Source: Streptococcus sp. CSL10205-OR2 (GTDB lineage: Bacteria; Bacillota; Bacilli; Lactobacillales; Streptococcaceae). Taken from it: DNA of 64,000 bases. Both the position numbers and the translations under genes were made by a program. Positions 9,752-17,942 of the stretch are shown one piece after another; positions within the stretch are counted from its first letter, which is position 1, and each line of letters starts with the position of its first letter. The stretch spans positions 62,001 to 126,000 of the forward strand of contig NZ_JAOTIN010000001.1 in assembly GCF_025660655.1 (NCBI RefSeq). The letters are read 5' to 3'. Under the pieces are notes generated by a model. The model was not told the origin of the DNA. It searched no databases and saw only the letters and a program-made list of their open reading frames with translations.

Positions 9752-10040
9752 GACCTAACTCTCTTCTTTTGACCTTATGATCAACATAGCTAATGAGTTC
9801 ATCATAAAAGCTCTCTGGAACATCCATTGAGAAACTATGATTGAAAATCTTCTTTTTCTTAGCAATCAATGCTTCTTGATTATCTAATTTGATATAGGCC
9901 CCTCTACCATTTTTTTTGCCTGTTGGATCAATAGCTATTTCACCATCTTTAGTTTTCACAATTCTAAGCAAGTTTCTTTTATCAATAATGTCACCTGAAA
10001 CAACTGACTTTCTTAAAGGTACTTTCTTATTTTTTGGCAT
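9744..10040 (-). CDS. ylxR: YlxR (RnpM) RNA-binding protein
   Basis: 98 aa. Conserved elements are PLRKSVVSGDIIDKRNLLRIV near the start and DPTGKKNGRGAYI in the middle, the nucleic-acid-binding groove of the family. Family knowledge: in Bacillus subtilis this protein modulates RNase P and has been named RnpM. The usual Cys of the CVVTG motif is Ser here (SVVSG). It lies between nusA and ylxQ in one operon. Confidence 0.88.
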   Translation of the reverse strand: MPKNKKVPLRKSVVSGDIIDKRNLLRIVKTKDGEIAIDPTGKKNGRGAYIKLDNQEALIAKKKKIFNHSFSMDVPESFYDELISYVDHKVKRRELGLE

Positions 10041-10057
10041 GAGACACCTCGATTCTT

Positions 10058-11209
10058 TTACTCAGACTCTTCAAGAGGAGTATCTGGTATTTCTAGCTCC
10101 TCATCATTAATGATTCCTTCTGCTTCAAGTTGTTCAAATTCACTAGCAGATTTAATATCAATACGGTAGCCAGTTAAATGTGCTGCTAAACGCACATTTT
10201 GTCCACGACGTCCAATAGCAAGAGATAACTTGTCATCTGGAACAACAACTAAAGCTCGTCTTGGGTCAACGTCATCAAAAATAACTTGATCAACTTCAGC
10301 AGGAGCAATAGCGTTATAGATAAATTCAGCTGGGTCATCGACCCATTGAATAACATCAATATTTTCTTCTACTGGTACAGTAGTCCCTGTCCTTGTATCA
10401 AGACGTTTAGGGTGAAATTTACTGATAACTTTTTGAATATTAGCACCTTTTCGACCAACAATTGTTCCAATAGCATCAACGTTTGGATTGTGGCTTCTAA
10501 CAGCAACTTTTGTTCTGTCGCCAGCTTCACGCGCCACACTCATAATTTCCACAGTACCATCAAATACTTCTGGAATTTCTTGCTCCATAATACGTTTGAT
10601 GAATTCTGGATGACTTCTACTCACAAAAACATTGACCCCTTTAGGGTTATTTTCAACTTTGTAGACAAATACTTCAATGCGGTCATGTGATTTAAAAGTT
10701 TCACCAGGAATTTGGTCTTGTTTAGACAATTGTGCTTCAATACTGCCTAAATTAACATAGATAAAGCGATCATCAAATCGCTCAACAGTACCTGTCATGA
10801 TTTCATTTTCATGCTGTTTAAACTCGTTATAAGTCACTTCTCTAAACTGATAACGCATTTTTTCCATAATGGTTTGTTTAGCATTTTGAGCAGCAACACG
10901 ACCAAATTCTTTTGGTGATTCTTCAAAACGAATCTTATCCCCTAATTCATAAGCTGAATTAATGGCCAAGGCATCTTTTAAGCTGATTTCTAAACGACTA
11001 TCAAAGACTTCTTCAACGACCTCACGAACAGTGAAGACGTTAAAATCTCCAGTTTTTTCATTAAATTCAATCACAGCACTTTCTGATTGACCATAACGAC
11101 GACGATAAGCTGCTTTTAAGGATTCCTTAACGGCATCAATAATGTCTTCTTTATTAATATGTTTTTCTTCTTCCAAAATTCGGAAAGCTTCTAGCATTTC
11201 TTTGCTCAT
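10058..11209 (-). CDS. nusA: Transcription elongation/termination factor NusA
   Basis: 383 aa from the ATG at 11209 (MSKEMLEAF, the usual streptococcal N-terminus). A TTG eight codons upstream (11233) sits behind a better AAAGGAA site and could also be used. Domains in order: RNA-polymerase-binding N-terminal domain (1-125), S1 domain (GTVERFDDRFIYVNLGSIEAQL, about 130-200), KH1 (GTIVGRKGANIQKVI) and KH2 (LAIGRRGQNVRLAAHL). Firmicute NusA lacks the acidic repeats of enterobacteria, and this one ends soon after KH2 with an acidic tail. Confidence 0.94.
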   Translation of the reverse strand: MSKEMLEAFRILEEEKHINKEDIIDAVKESLKAAYRRRYGQSESAVIEFNEKTGDFNVFTVREVVEEVFDSRLEISLKDALAINSAYELGDKIRFEESPKEFGRVAAQNAKQTIMEKMRYQFREVTYNEFKQHENEIMTGTVERFDDRFIYVNLGSIEAQLSKQDQIPGETFKSHDRIEVFVYKVENNPKGVNVFVSRSHPEFIKRIMEQEIPEVFDGTVEIMSVAREAGDRTKVAVRSHNPNVDAIGTIVGRKGANIQKVISKFHPKRLDTRTGTTVPVEENIDVIQWVDDPAEFIYNAIAPAEVDQVIFDDVDPRRALVVVPDDKLSLAIGRRGQNVRLAAHLTGYRIDIKSASEFEQLEAEGIINDEELEIPDTPLEESE

Positions 11210-11247
11210 ATTTATTTTTTCTTTGCTAGGCAAAGAGAATTCCTTTC

Positions 11248-11718
11248 TTAAAGTTTTACTGCAAGGCGTGCCTTAGCAACTGCCTTATAGGGGATTGTTA
11301 TTGTTTTTTTGCGAGTTTTATCCATATAAACTATGGTTAGATGATCACCATCGAAGGCTGTTAAAACACCTTCTATGATTTTCATTTTATCAATAGCTTG
11401 GTATAAACTAACATTAATATACTGGTTGATCGCTTTTAAAAGACTTTCTTTAGTCTTTAGGGGACGTTCTAGACCCGGACTTGACACTTCAAGCATATAT
11501 TGCTCAGGAAAAGGGTCGGGCTTGATGTCATCAAGTAATGGACTAATGGTTTCTGATAACAGTGACGTATCTTCAACCGTAATACCTCCTGGTTTATCAA
11601 TTAAAATACGAAGAACATAGTCTGTTCTCATCTTTTCATACTCAACATCAACTAATTCAAAGGGATCCTTAATAGCGGGTGCAATAACATTTGTTACCAA
11701 TTCAATAATAGTTGCGAT
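11248..11718 (-). CDS. rimP: Ribosome maturation factor RimP, probable ATC start
   Basis: Typical RimP sequence: [44 protein letters not shown] and [14 protein letters not shown]. No ATG or GTG sits at the expected N-terminus. A TTG at 11698-11700 has no ribosome-binding site and would delete the conserved ATIIELV segment. A perfect AAGGAGGT (11726-11733, minus strand) lies 5 and 8 nt before two in-frame ATC codons (11719-11721 and 11716-11718). The second gives the best spacing and a product starting (M)ATIIELV, so I place the start there. Function: assists 30S assembly. First gene of the nusA-infB operon. Confidence 0.85.
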   Translation of the reverse strand: MATIIELVTNVIAPAIKDPFELVDVEYEKMRTDYVLRILIDKPGGITVEDTSLLSETISPLLDDIKPDPFPEQYMLEVSSPGLERPLKTKESLLKAINQYINVSLYQAIDKMKIIEGVLTAFDGDHLTIVYMDKTRKKTITIPYKAVAKARLAVKL

Positions 11719-11914
11719 GATATTTACCTCCTTACACAGATAAGAGGCGAAGTTATACCCTCGCCCCTTCTTGTATTATTCAACTAATTATAACACTTCT
11801 CCTTTGAAAATGCAAGTATTTAAGCCTTTTAGCAATGTCTACCTTACAAATAAACCACATCACTAACTATTTTTTGATAATAAACACAAGACATTTTCAA
11901 ATATTAAGATTATT

Positions 11915-11953
11915 GATAGGTGTTTGGTGGGTAAATCACCTCAAACCCCTATC
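11915..11953 (-). other. Stable hairpin downstream of tRNA-Ser
   Basis: Inverted repeat GATAGG-T-GTTTG (from 11915) with CAAAC-C-CCTATC (to 11953); inner bases extend the stem around a TAAAT loop. It lies 23 bp past the 3' end of the tRNA gene and has no T-run, so it is a weak terminator or a processing element. Confidence 0.45.
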
Positions 11954-11975
11954 ATATCTATACTATATTATATAA

Positions 11976-12063
11976 GGAGAGAATGGGATTCGAACCCACG
12001 AGTGCCCATACAGACACTACTGGCTTTCCAAGCCAGCGCACTCAGCCACTATGCGACCTCTCC
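11976..12063 (-). tRNA. tRNA-Ser (anticodon GGA)
   Basis: 88 nt on the minus strand. The 7-bp acceptor stem is GGAGAGG with TCTCTCC (one G-U). The anticodon arm is CTGGC-TTGGAAA-GCCAG with anticodon GGA. A long class II variable arm is present. The T-arm is GTGGG-TTCGAAT-CCCAT. The 3' CCA is not encoded. It reads UCC/UCU serine codons. It stands between trmB and rimP, on the same strand as both. Confidence 0.95.
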
Positions 12064-12092
12064 ATAAGGTGGTTCCCCACCAGCATATCAAA

Positions 12093-12728
12093 TTAAAATT
12101 GTGCCTCAACTCGGTAAATAACCTGACCTTTATTAGAAAATTTTTCTTCGTATTCAGTCATTACATTTTGATCATAATCACTAGCATGCAAATCCAACCA
12201 AACTTGTTTTAAAGTCATTCCGTACTGAGAAAAACTAGCTAAACTGTACTCAAATAAGCCACGATTATCAGTTTTAAAATGAATTTCACCATGCTCAGGC
12301 AGAATCATCTCATAAGTTTTTAAAAAAGATTTGTAAGTCAGACGACGCTTTTCATGTCTCGTTTTAGGCCACGGATCGCTAAAATTGAGATAAAGGAGTG
12401 AGATTTCACCTTTTTCAAAATAATTAGTCAACTCTGAACCATCCACCCACAATAATTTAATATTCGGCAACTGCGATGCCAAAACCTTGTCTAAGGCATA
12501 ACTTAAAACAGACATTTGAATATCAATACCGATATAGTTGATATTTGGATTTTTCTCAGCCATTCCTGTGATAAAACGTCCTTTACCACTACCTACTTCC
12601 ACATGGATGGGATTGTCATTACCAAAAACCTTTGCCCATTTACCTTTACTATCCTCAGGCTTTAAAACAACATAACTAGGATGGTTTTCTAAATGTTCTT
12701 GTGCCCCTTTTCTTCTTCTGACTCTCAT
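12093..12728 (-). CDS. trmB: tRNA (guanine-N7-)-methyltransferase
   Basis: 211 aa, full length. SAM-binding motif [13 protein letters not shown] (about 41-53), acidic IGIDIQMS, and the family-specific [16 protein letters not shown] catalytic segment (about 115-130). Family knowledge: forms m7G46 in the tRNA variable loop. It lies 10 nt downstream of ccrZ in the same operon, the conserved streptococcal pair; the tRNA-Ser gene follows. Confidence 0.94.
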   Translation of the reverse strand: MRVRRRKGAQEHLENHPSYVVLKPEDSKGKWAKVFGNDNPIHVEVGSGKGRFITGMAEKNPNINYIGIDIQMSVLSYALDKVLASQLPNIKLLWVDGSELTNYFEKGEISLLYLNFSDPWPKTRHEKRRLTYKSFLKTYEMILPEHGEIHFKTDNRGLFEYSLASFSQYGMTLKQVWLDLHASDYDQNVMTEYEEKFSNKGQVIYRVEAQF

Positions 12729-12737
12729 GTGACCTTT

Positions 12738-13520
12738 CTAAAATAACGCTTTAAAATTGCGAAGCTCATAAATTTCTTGATTAACATGCTCCATATCTCT
12801 CATATTGAAAAACTTCAAGATTTGTGATAAGAAAGCATACTGCCCATACCATTTAATCTTATTCAAGACTTTTTCATTGTATTTGTAACCATAATAAGTT
12901 AACCATTCTTCCCAACGAACTCTTGGAACATAATGACTCAAAATATGAGCAACGTCATACATACGATCAGTCAAACGCACAGAATCCCAGTCAACAAGGT
13001 AGATTAACCCACTGGTTGTAATCACCCAATTACTATGTCTCACATCTCCATGAACAATCGTTGCAACCTCTGCACGAAATTCTGGTAAGTGTTCTTTCAA
13101 CTCTTCAACAACAGATTTTAAATAAGTATTTTTCTGTAATTGAAGTGGTGCATTTTTTTCCCAATCAATCAGTAAATCATAAGGATTTTCAATTTGAAAA
13201 TTTAATTGTAGTAATTGATTAACCAAGGGCCTTGAACGATGCATTCTTTGTAAAATTTGACAAACTTGTTTGCTATTCATATCTTGTTTTGTCAATAATC
13301 TACCATTTAACCATTCTTGAGCACTCATCATATCACCATTACTCAAACGCTTGGCCCATAGTAGTTGTGGTGTGATTTGTTCTTTTGCAAGTGCTGCTAA
13401 AATAGGGGTAGTATTTTTTTTAACAAAAATGCGATCACCATTTGGATAGGTTCCTAAAAAAGCTTGTCCACTTTTCCCCAATAATGGTTTTAATGTTAAG
13501 TCTTTATCTATTGAAGTCAC
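12738..13520 (-). CDS. ccrZ: Cell-cycle regulator CcrZ (choline/aminoglycoside-kinase fold)
   Basis: 260 aa from a GTG start behind AAAGGAGG. The kinase-fold catalytic loop is IVHGDVRHSNW (about 156-166) and the metal-binding aspartate is in LVDWDSV (about 177-183). Upstream homologues are annotated YtmP or phosphotransferase. Family knowledge: in Streptococcus pneumoniae CcrZ couples division to replication by acting on DnaA and phosphorylates ribose/deoxyribose substrates in vitro. The gene order ecsA-ecsB-ccrZ-trmB matches other streptococci. Confidence 0.88.
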   Translation of the reverse strand: MTSIDKDLTLKPLLGKSGQAFLGTYPNGDRIFVKKNTTPILAALAKEQITPQLLWAKRLSNGDMMSAQEWLNGRLLTKQDMNSKQVCQILQRMHRSRPLVNQLLQLNFQIENPYDLLIDWEKNAPLQLQKNTYLKSVVEELKEHLPEFRAEVATIVHGDVRHSNWVITTSGLIYLVDWDSVRLTDRMYDVAHILSHYVPRVRWEEWLTYYGYKYNEKVLNKIKWYGQYAFLSQILKFFNMRDMEHVNQEIYELRNFKALF

Positions 13521-13573
13521 TTTTCCCCCTCCTTTAATGTCATTTCCTTACTATTTTACTTGTTTTAACACAC

Positions 13574-14608
13574 TTAGTCAATCATCTGTTTGACTTTGTA
13601 ACGTAAATATAATTCACTCATCAACAAACTGCTACCTATAAGTAAAAAAGCTCCTAAAATAGAAGATGAAAAAGGCAATTCAATGGCTAAAAGAATAAGC
13701 ATTAGTCCTCTTAAAAAGAAAATCATGTTTTGAACTTTTAAAGAGCTATCAATAGGATAGGTGGTTGTGAGATAATGATAATCAAAATGATGAAAAATGG
13801 TTAACAATTGAAACAACAACAAATAATTAAATAAAATAGCTAAACCAACACTAATGGTTGGATTAGAGACAAAAAGAAGACTCATCATGCTTAAAATAAT
13901 TAAGCGAACGGCTAAACCAAGATAATCACCACTCCTTAAAAAGGCTCTCACAAATAAATAGAACCACGTTTTCTCGTGATGTTTTGGTGTTTTGTTTAGT
14001 AATCCATCAAGATAAGAACGTCTTTTGACACTGGTTGTTAATCCTTTGACGGTAGTAAACAAAGAATAAAACTTCAAAATACTTTGCTTGCGTTTTAGCT
14101 CATAAGTAATCAAGCCATCCCAATTCAAATGCCCTTGAGTTAAAAAACGAGACGCTTTTTTCTTAACAATAGCATATTTAATCAGAAGTAACAAAATAGC
14201 TATTATTCCAAGATGAAAATGTAAGAAACCTAGGGCCAAGAAAATTGGAACCAGTATCATAAGAATAATCAGTTGAACTGCTCCCCAAAAAATGAAAGCT
14301 CTAATCATTGCTTTATGAATAATCACCAAGATCTCGTCTTCTTTAACCATTAAAAATTGCTTATCAGCTGGCTCAACATAAGTAGCAATACTGCCTAGTC
14401 CTAGAGATATAATAAGAATTAAACCGATAACAATCCAGATGCCAAGAGGATTCTCTGGAAAATGATCAAGTAAATAACGATACTGTACCAGCATAAAACC
14501 CAGTAAAACAAGAAGTACCAAGACAAAATGGTCATTTAAGACGTAGCGAAGATACTTGCTGGTTTTTTCTAAAAAATCTCGGCGACGATTATAAAATAAT
14601 TGTTCCAT
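13574..14608 (-). CDS. ecsB: ABC transporter permease EcsB
   Basis: 344 aa with about eight transmembrane segments in two clusters (residues 25-145 and 220-340) separated by a basic cytoplasmic loop (KRKQSILKFYSLF). Family knowledge: the EcsAB exporter influences regulated proteolysis through the membrane protease RasP and hence secretion, competence and sporulation in Bacillus; the substrate in streptococci is not defined. It follows ecsA with a 1-nt gap, implying tight coupling. Confidence 0.85.
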   Translation of the reverse strand: MEQLFYNRRRDFLEKTSKYLRYVLNDHFVLVLLVLLGFMLVQYRYLLDHFPENPLGIWIVIGLILIISLGLGSIATYVEPADKQFLMVKEDEILVIIHKAMIRAFIFWGAVQLIILMILVPIFLALGFLHFHLGIIAILLLLIKYAIVKKKASRFLTQGHLNWDGLITYELKRKQSILKFYSLFTTVKGLTTSVKRRSYLDGLLNKTPKHHEKTWFYLFVRAFLRSGDYLGLAVRLIILSMMSLLFVSNPTISVGLAILFNYLLLFQLLTIFHHFDYHYLTTTYPIDSSLKVQNMIFFLRGLMLILLAIELPFSSSILGAFLLIGSSLLMSELYLRYKVKQMID

Positions 14609-14609
14609 C

Positions 14610-15335
14610 TTAAACCTCTTTTGTGAGCGCCATATAAATATCGTTTAGATGTGCATTAGGCATGGCAAATTGTTCTTGTAATTCAATCAGACTACCAAAG
14701 GCATGGACTTTTCCTTGATGCAAAATCACAAAACGATCACACATTTTTTCAGCAGCATCTAAGACGTGTGTTGTCATTAAAATAGCTTTTCCTTTAGCCT
14801 TTTCTTCAGCCATTAATTGTGTCAAGTCTTCCATTGCTTGTGGGTCAAGTCCTAAAAAGGGTTCATCAATGATAAAGAGTGTGGGATCTACAATAAAGGC
14901 ACAAATAATCATGACTTTTTGTTTCATTCCTTTAGAAAAATTCATTGGAAACCAATCTAATTTATCCTTTAAGCGAAACTGTTGTAGTAATTTTTCTGCA
15001 CGCTTAAAAGCCTCATCAACAGCAATGTCATAAGCCATTGCAACTGTTTCAATATGTTCTTTTAAGGTCAATTCCTCATACAAACTTGGGGTTTCAGGAA
15101 TAAATCCTATTTTTTGGCGATAGTTTTTCTTATCCTTAGCGAGAGTTAAGCCATCAATACTGATTGATCCTTCATAAGGGGTTAAAAAACCAATTATTTC
15201 ATTAATGGTTGTTGATTTCCCTGCTCCATTTAGGCCAATCAACCCGACCATCTCACCATCATTTACTTCAAAACTGATTTGTTTTAATACTGGTAAATTT
15301 AAATAGCCACCAGTGACATTTTCAACCTTTAACAT
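14610..15335 (-). CDS. ecsA: ABC transporter ATP-binding protein EcsA
   Basis: 241 aa. Walker A is GLNGAGKST (about 36-44), the signature loop NFSKGMKQK replaces the canonical LSGGQ and is typical of EcsA, Walker B is LFIIDEP, and the H-loop lies in MTTHVLDAAE. It is the first gene of the ecsA-ecsB-ccrZ-trmB run. A divergent promoter region (15336-15552) separates it from the acyl-CoA synthetase-like gene. Confidence 0.9.
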   Translation of the reverse strand: MLKVENVTGGYLNLPVLKQISFEVNDGEMVGLIGLNGAGKSTTINEIIGFLTPYEGSISIDGLTLAKDKKNYRQKIGFIPETPSLYEELTLKEHIETVAMAYDIAVDEAFKRAEKLLQQFRLKDKLDWFPMNFSKGMKQKVMIICAFIVDPTLFIIDEPFLGLDPQAMEDLTQLMAEEKAKGKAILMTTHVLDAAEKMCDRFVILHQGKVHAFGSLIELQEQFAMPNAHLNDIYMALTKEV

Positions 15336-15552
15336 ATGTTTTCCTATTCTAATTTTCCTACTACGACATCATCAAAATCATAATAACAAAGATAATAGAT
15401 ATACTATCTTATCTATTATAACATAGAAAAAATGGATAAGAAAACATGGGGTTATATATACTTATAAAATCAATTCATAGATTGTTATGAAATTCACTAC
15501 TTTTTCAACTCATTATGCTATACTAAAAATAAAAAAAGAAAGCGAGTAAAAT

Positions 15553-17100
15553 ATGGCCACTAAAATTTCTTACCACCCCTTAAATCTTTACACACAATTT
15601 AAAAATGCCGCAGAAAAAACTCCCGACATTTCCATCTTTTTAGACACAAAGTTTGTTAGTTTCCCTGAACTTGGTGATGAAAACACCTACAAGTCTGTTC
15701 ATGACGCCATCTTAAAACGTGCTTATCAATTAGGTAATTTGGGGCTTAAAAAAGAAGATTTTATCGTTATTTATAAAAGTTCTGCTGTCGACACCTATTT
15801 TTTAGCAGTAGCTGCAACTTATCTAGGTGCTATTCCTGTCATGGTTTCTCATCATTTATCTGCTAGAGTCCTTGATGTTTTTGCTGAACGTCTTGAAAAA
15901 TCATGGTTCCTATACGATGAAGAAACAAAAGAACGTGTCTTTGAAATGGCTACCAAAGCACCTGTTCGTAAACTATCAATCAAAGAGTTGGTTGCTGCGG
16001 CTAGTGATTTTGTCCCCTCAACACTTCTACCTGAAGACGTTATCCAATACATGACACACACTTCAGGCACTACTGGTGTACCAAAATTAATTTGTCATTC
16101 CGCACAGTCTATGGGATGGCGAGTGGCATGGCAAGAAACTATTTTTGAAAAAATGGCGAAAAAAGGTCTTTTGGCTTTTCATATCTCACCTGTCCATTCA
16201 AGATACAACATCGGCTTTAGTTCTGCGATTGAACTGGGATTTCCTTTAATGCCTTTATCTTCTGCCAAAAAAGATAATGTTAGTCAGATGCTTCATAGAT
16301 ACCAACCAATGGCTCTAGAAACTCACCCTAACAATTTTATTCAATGGGCAAGATTTGCAAAAAAAGAACCTTCCATTTTTAGCTCGGTTCGTTATTACCA
16401 CTCTACTTTTGACGCGATTAATCTTGGTACATTAGAAACATTTTTAACCGCTTCTCATAATCAAAATCCTGTCTTTATGCAAGTTTATGGCCAAAGTGAA
16501 TGTGGTCCTATGATTTTAAGATATCACCGACTAGATACTATTCACCAAACCAACGGTCGTGACATGGGAGTTGGCTTAAAAGGTTATACAACTGCTCGTA
16601 TTACTGATGAAAAAGGAAATGAACTCCACCAAGGAGAAAATGGTCATATTCAACTTTATTCAAAAGGACGAGCTCTTACATACTACAAAGAAGATGAACG
16701 CTTTAAAGAAAATGTTTATGGCGACTGGTGGGATAGTGGTGATTATGGTTGTTTGACACCTGAAGGTACTTTATTATTAAAAGATCGTCAAGTTGACCTT
16801 ATTAAAACCATTGATAGCAATCTCGCCATTGAAGATTTTCTATTAGACAAATTATCTTTCTTAGATGAAGTGATTATTGTCCGTGACAAAGATGATCAAC
16901 CTCAACCAATTTTGGCTGTCTCTAATGAAGCTGAAATGGATTGGGATGCTTGGTGGCAAGCAGTTAACGATTTGCCTTTACTCAATGAACCAATTATTAT
17001 GGCTTTTGATGATATTCCAAGAACGGCTACCATGAAAGTGCAACGATTGAAGATTGAAAGAGAACTCAAACACCGTCATTTACAAGACATTTACGATTAA
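15553..17100 (+). CDS. Acyl-CoA synthetase / AMP-binding adenylate-forming enzyme
   Basis: 515 aa, a complete ANL-superfamily enzyme. Adenylate motif A3 is MTHTSGTTGVPK (about 174-185), A5 is QVYGQSECGP (about 315-324), A7 is WWDSGDYG (about 395-402), A8 is LKDRQVDLIK (about 413-422) and the catalytic A10 lysine is in PRTATMKVQR near the C-terminus. The acid substrate cannot be deduced. No thiolation domain, thioesterase or pathway partner lies nearby; EcsA is divergent and HIT follows behind a terminator. Streptococci activate exogenous fatty acids by FakAB rather than acyl-CoA ligases, so its role is an open question. Confidence 0.8.
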   Translation: MATKISYHPLNLYTQFKNAAEKTPDISIFLDTKFVSFPELGDENTYKSVHDAILKRAYQLGNLGLKKEDFIVIYKSSAVDTYFLAVAATYLGAIPVMVSHHLSARVLDVFAERLEKSWFLYDEETKERVFEMATKAPVRKLSIKELVAAASDFVPSTLLPEDVIQYMTHTSGTTGVPKLICHSAQSMGWRVAWQETIFEKMAKKGLLAFHISPVHSRYNIGFSSAIELGFPLMPLSSAKKDNVSQMLHRYQPMALETHPNNFIQWARFAKKEPSIFSSVRYYHSTFDAINLGTLETFLTASHNQNPVFMQVYGQSECGPMILRYHRLDTIHQTNGRDMGVGLKGYTTARITDEKGNELHQGENGHIQLYSKGRALTYYKEDERFKENVYGDWWDSGDYGCLTPEGTLLLKDRQVDLIKTIDSNLAIEDFLLDKLSFLDEVIIVRDKDDQPQPILAVSNEAEMDWDAWWQAVNDLPLLNEPIIMAFDDIPRTATMKVQRLKIERELKHRHLQDIYD

Positions 17101-17106
17101 AAAGAC

Positions 17107-17133
17107 AAGGCAATGGATGATACCCATTGCCTT
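17107..17133 (+). terminator. Hairpin terminator after the acyl-CoA synthetase-like gene
   Basis: 10-bp perfect stem AAGGCAATGG (17107-17116) with CCATTGCCTT (17124-17133) and a 7-nt loop. The tail is only moderately T-rich. Confidence 0.7.
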
Positions 17134-17222
17134 ATCTATTATCTCTCATTATAATCATTATCACCCTTATTTTATAGAATTTTTGGTATACTATTAGTAA
17201 AGTTTATTGTTAGGAGAATGAT

Positions 17223-17642
17223 ATGGAAAATTGTATTTTTTGTAAAATTGTTTCTGGAGACATTCCTTCAAGTAAAGTTTATGAAGATGATGATGTCTTA
17301 GCTTTTTTAGATATTTCTCAAGCAACCAACGGTCATACTTTGGTCATTCCTAAAAAACACGTTAGAAATGTTCTAGAAATGGATGAAGCTACCGCTGAAA
17401 CTGTTTTTTCCAGAGTTCCCAAATTAGCTCGTGCCATCAAAAAAGCTACAGGAGCTCAAGGTTTAAATATTATCAATAATAATGAGGAAGCTGCTGGACA
17501 AACGGTTTTTCATGCTCATATCCACCTTCTCCCAAGATATCAAGACGGAGACGAATTCGACTTTCAATTTGTGCAACATGAACCTGATTTTGCCAAACTA
17601 GCAGAATTAGCAAAAACCATTCAAAAAGAGGTAATTGTATGA
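17223..17642 (+). CDS. HIT family nucleotide-binding hydrolase
   Basis: 139 aa. Begins with the zinc-like CIFCKIVSGDIPS of bacterial HIT proteins. The catalytic histidine triad is HAHIHLLPR (about 98-106), fitting HxHxHxx. Family knowledge: hydrolyses nucleoside phosphoramidates or dinucleotide phosphates in the cytoplasm; physiological substrate uncertain. It is translated from an ATG behind TTAGGAGAATGAT. Its stop overlaps the start of the next small gene by 4 nt (ATGA). Confidence 0.9.
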   Translation: MENCIFCKIVSGDIPSSKVYEDDDVLAFLDISQATNGHTLVIPKKHVRNVLEMDEATAETVFSRVPKLARAIKKATGAQGLNIINNNEEAAGQTVFHAHIHLLPRYQDGDEFDFQFVQHEPDFAKLAELAKTIQKEVIV

Positions 17643-17914
17643 AAATAAGAACATTTTTAATGAGTGCAGCACTAGGTTTTTACGCCTATACTGTTTATCA
17701 AAATCGAGACCAAATCAAAGAAGAAGCTAATGAAATGGAAGATTTATGGTCAGCAGGTGAAAAAAGTCTAGAAAAAATTAAACAACAATTAGAGACCATA
17801 AAAATTGAAAAAGAACAACTAGATGACGTCACTCATGACTTAAAAGACAAATTAGAAGGTTTTAAGCAAGAAGCTCAAACACACATTGAAGACATTAAAA
17901 AGACAACATCATAA
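17639..17914 (+). CDS. Small YtxH-like membrane-anchored coiled-coil protein
   Basis: 91 aa. One N-terminal hydrophobic segment (FLMSAALGFYAYTVYQN, about 5-21) is followed by an entirely charged, helical Glu/Lys/Gln-rich tail with heptad character (EKIKQQLETIKIEKEQLDD). This resembles YtxH/DUF948-like envelope proteins. No catalytic residues are visible. It is translationally coupled to the HIT gene through an ATGA overlap, a pairing seen in other streptococci. Function unknown. Confidence 0.75.
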   Translation: MKIRTFLMSAALGFYAYTVYQNRDQIKEEANEMEDLWSAGEKSLEKIKQQLETIKIEKEQLDDVTHDLKDKLEGFKQEAQTHIEDIKKTTS

Positions 17915-17940
17915 AAACCGACATTTCTGTCGGTTTTTTT
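17914..17940. terminator. Bidirectional terminator
   Basis: Stem CCGACA (17918-17923) with TGTCGG (17928-17933), loop TTTC, extended by A-run and T-run on either side. It serves the HIT unit (+) and the LCP gene (-). Confidence 0.85.
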
Positions 17941-17942
17941 AT

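Noticed and set aside
11976..12063. tRNA-Ser as an integration site for a mobile island
   Set aside because: No integrase and no duplicated tRNA 3' end within the window; both flanks are core genes.
15827..16054. Overlapping plus-strand frame inside the acyl-CoA synthetase-like gene
   Set aside because: Shadow frame with no ribosome-binding site; the main frame shows all family motifs continuously.
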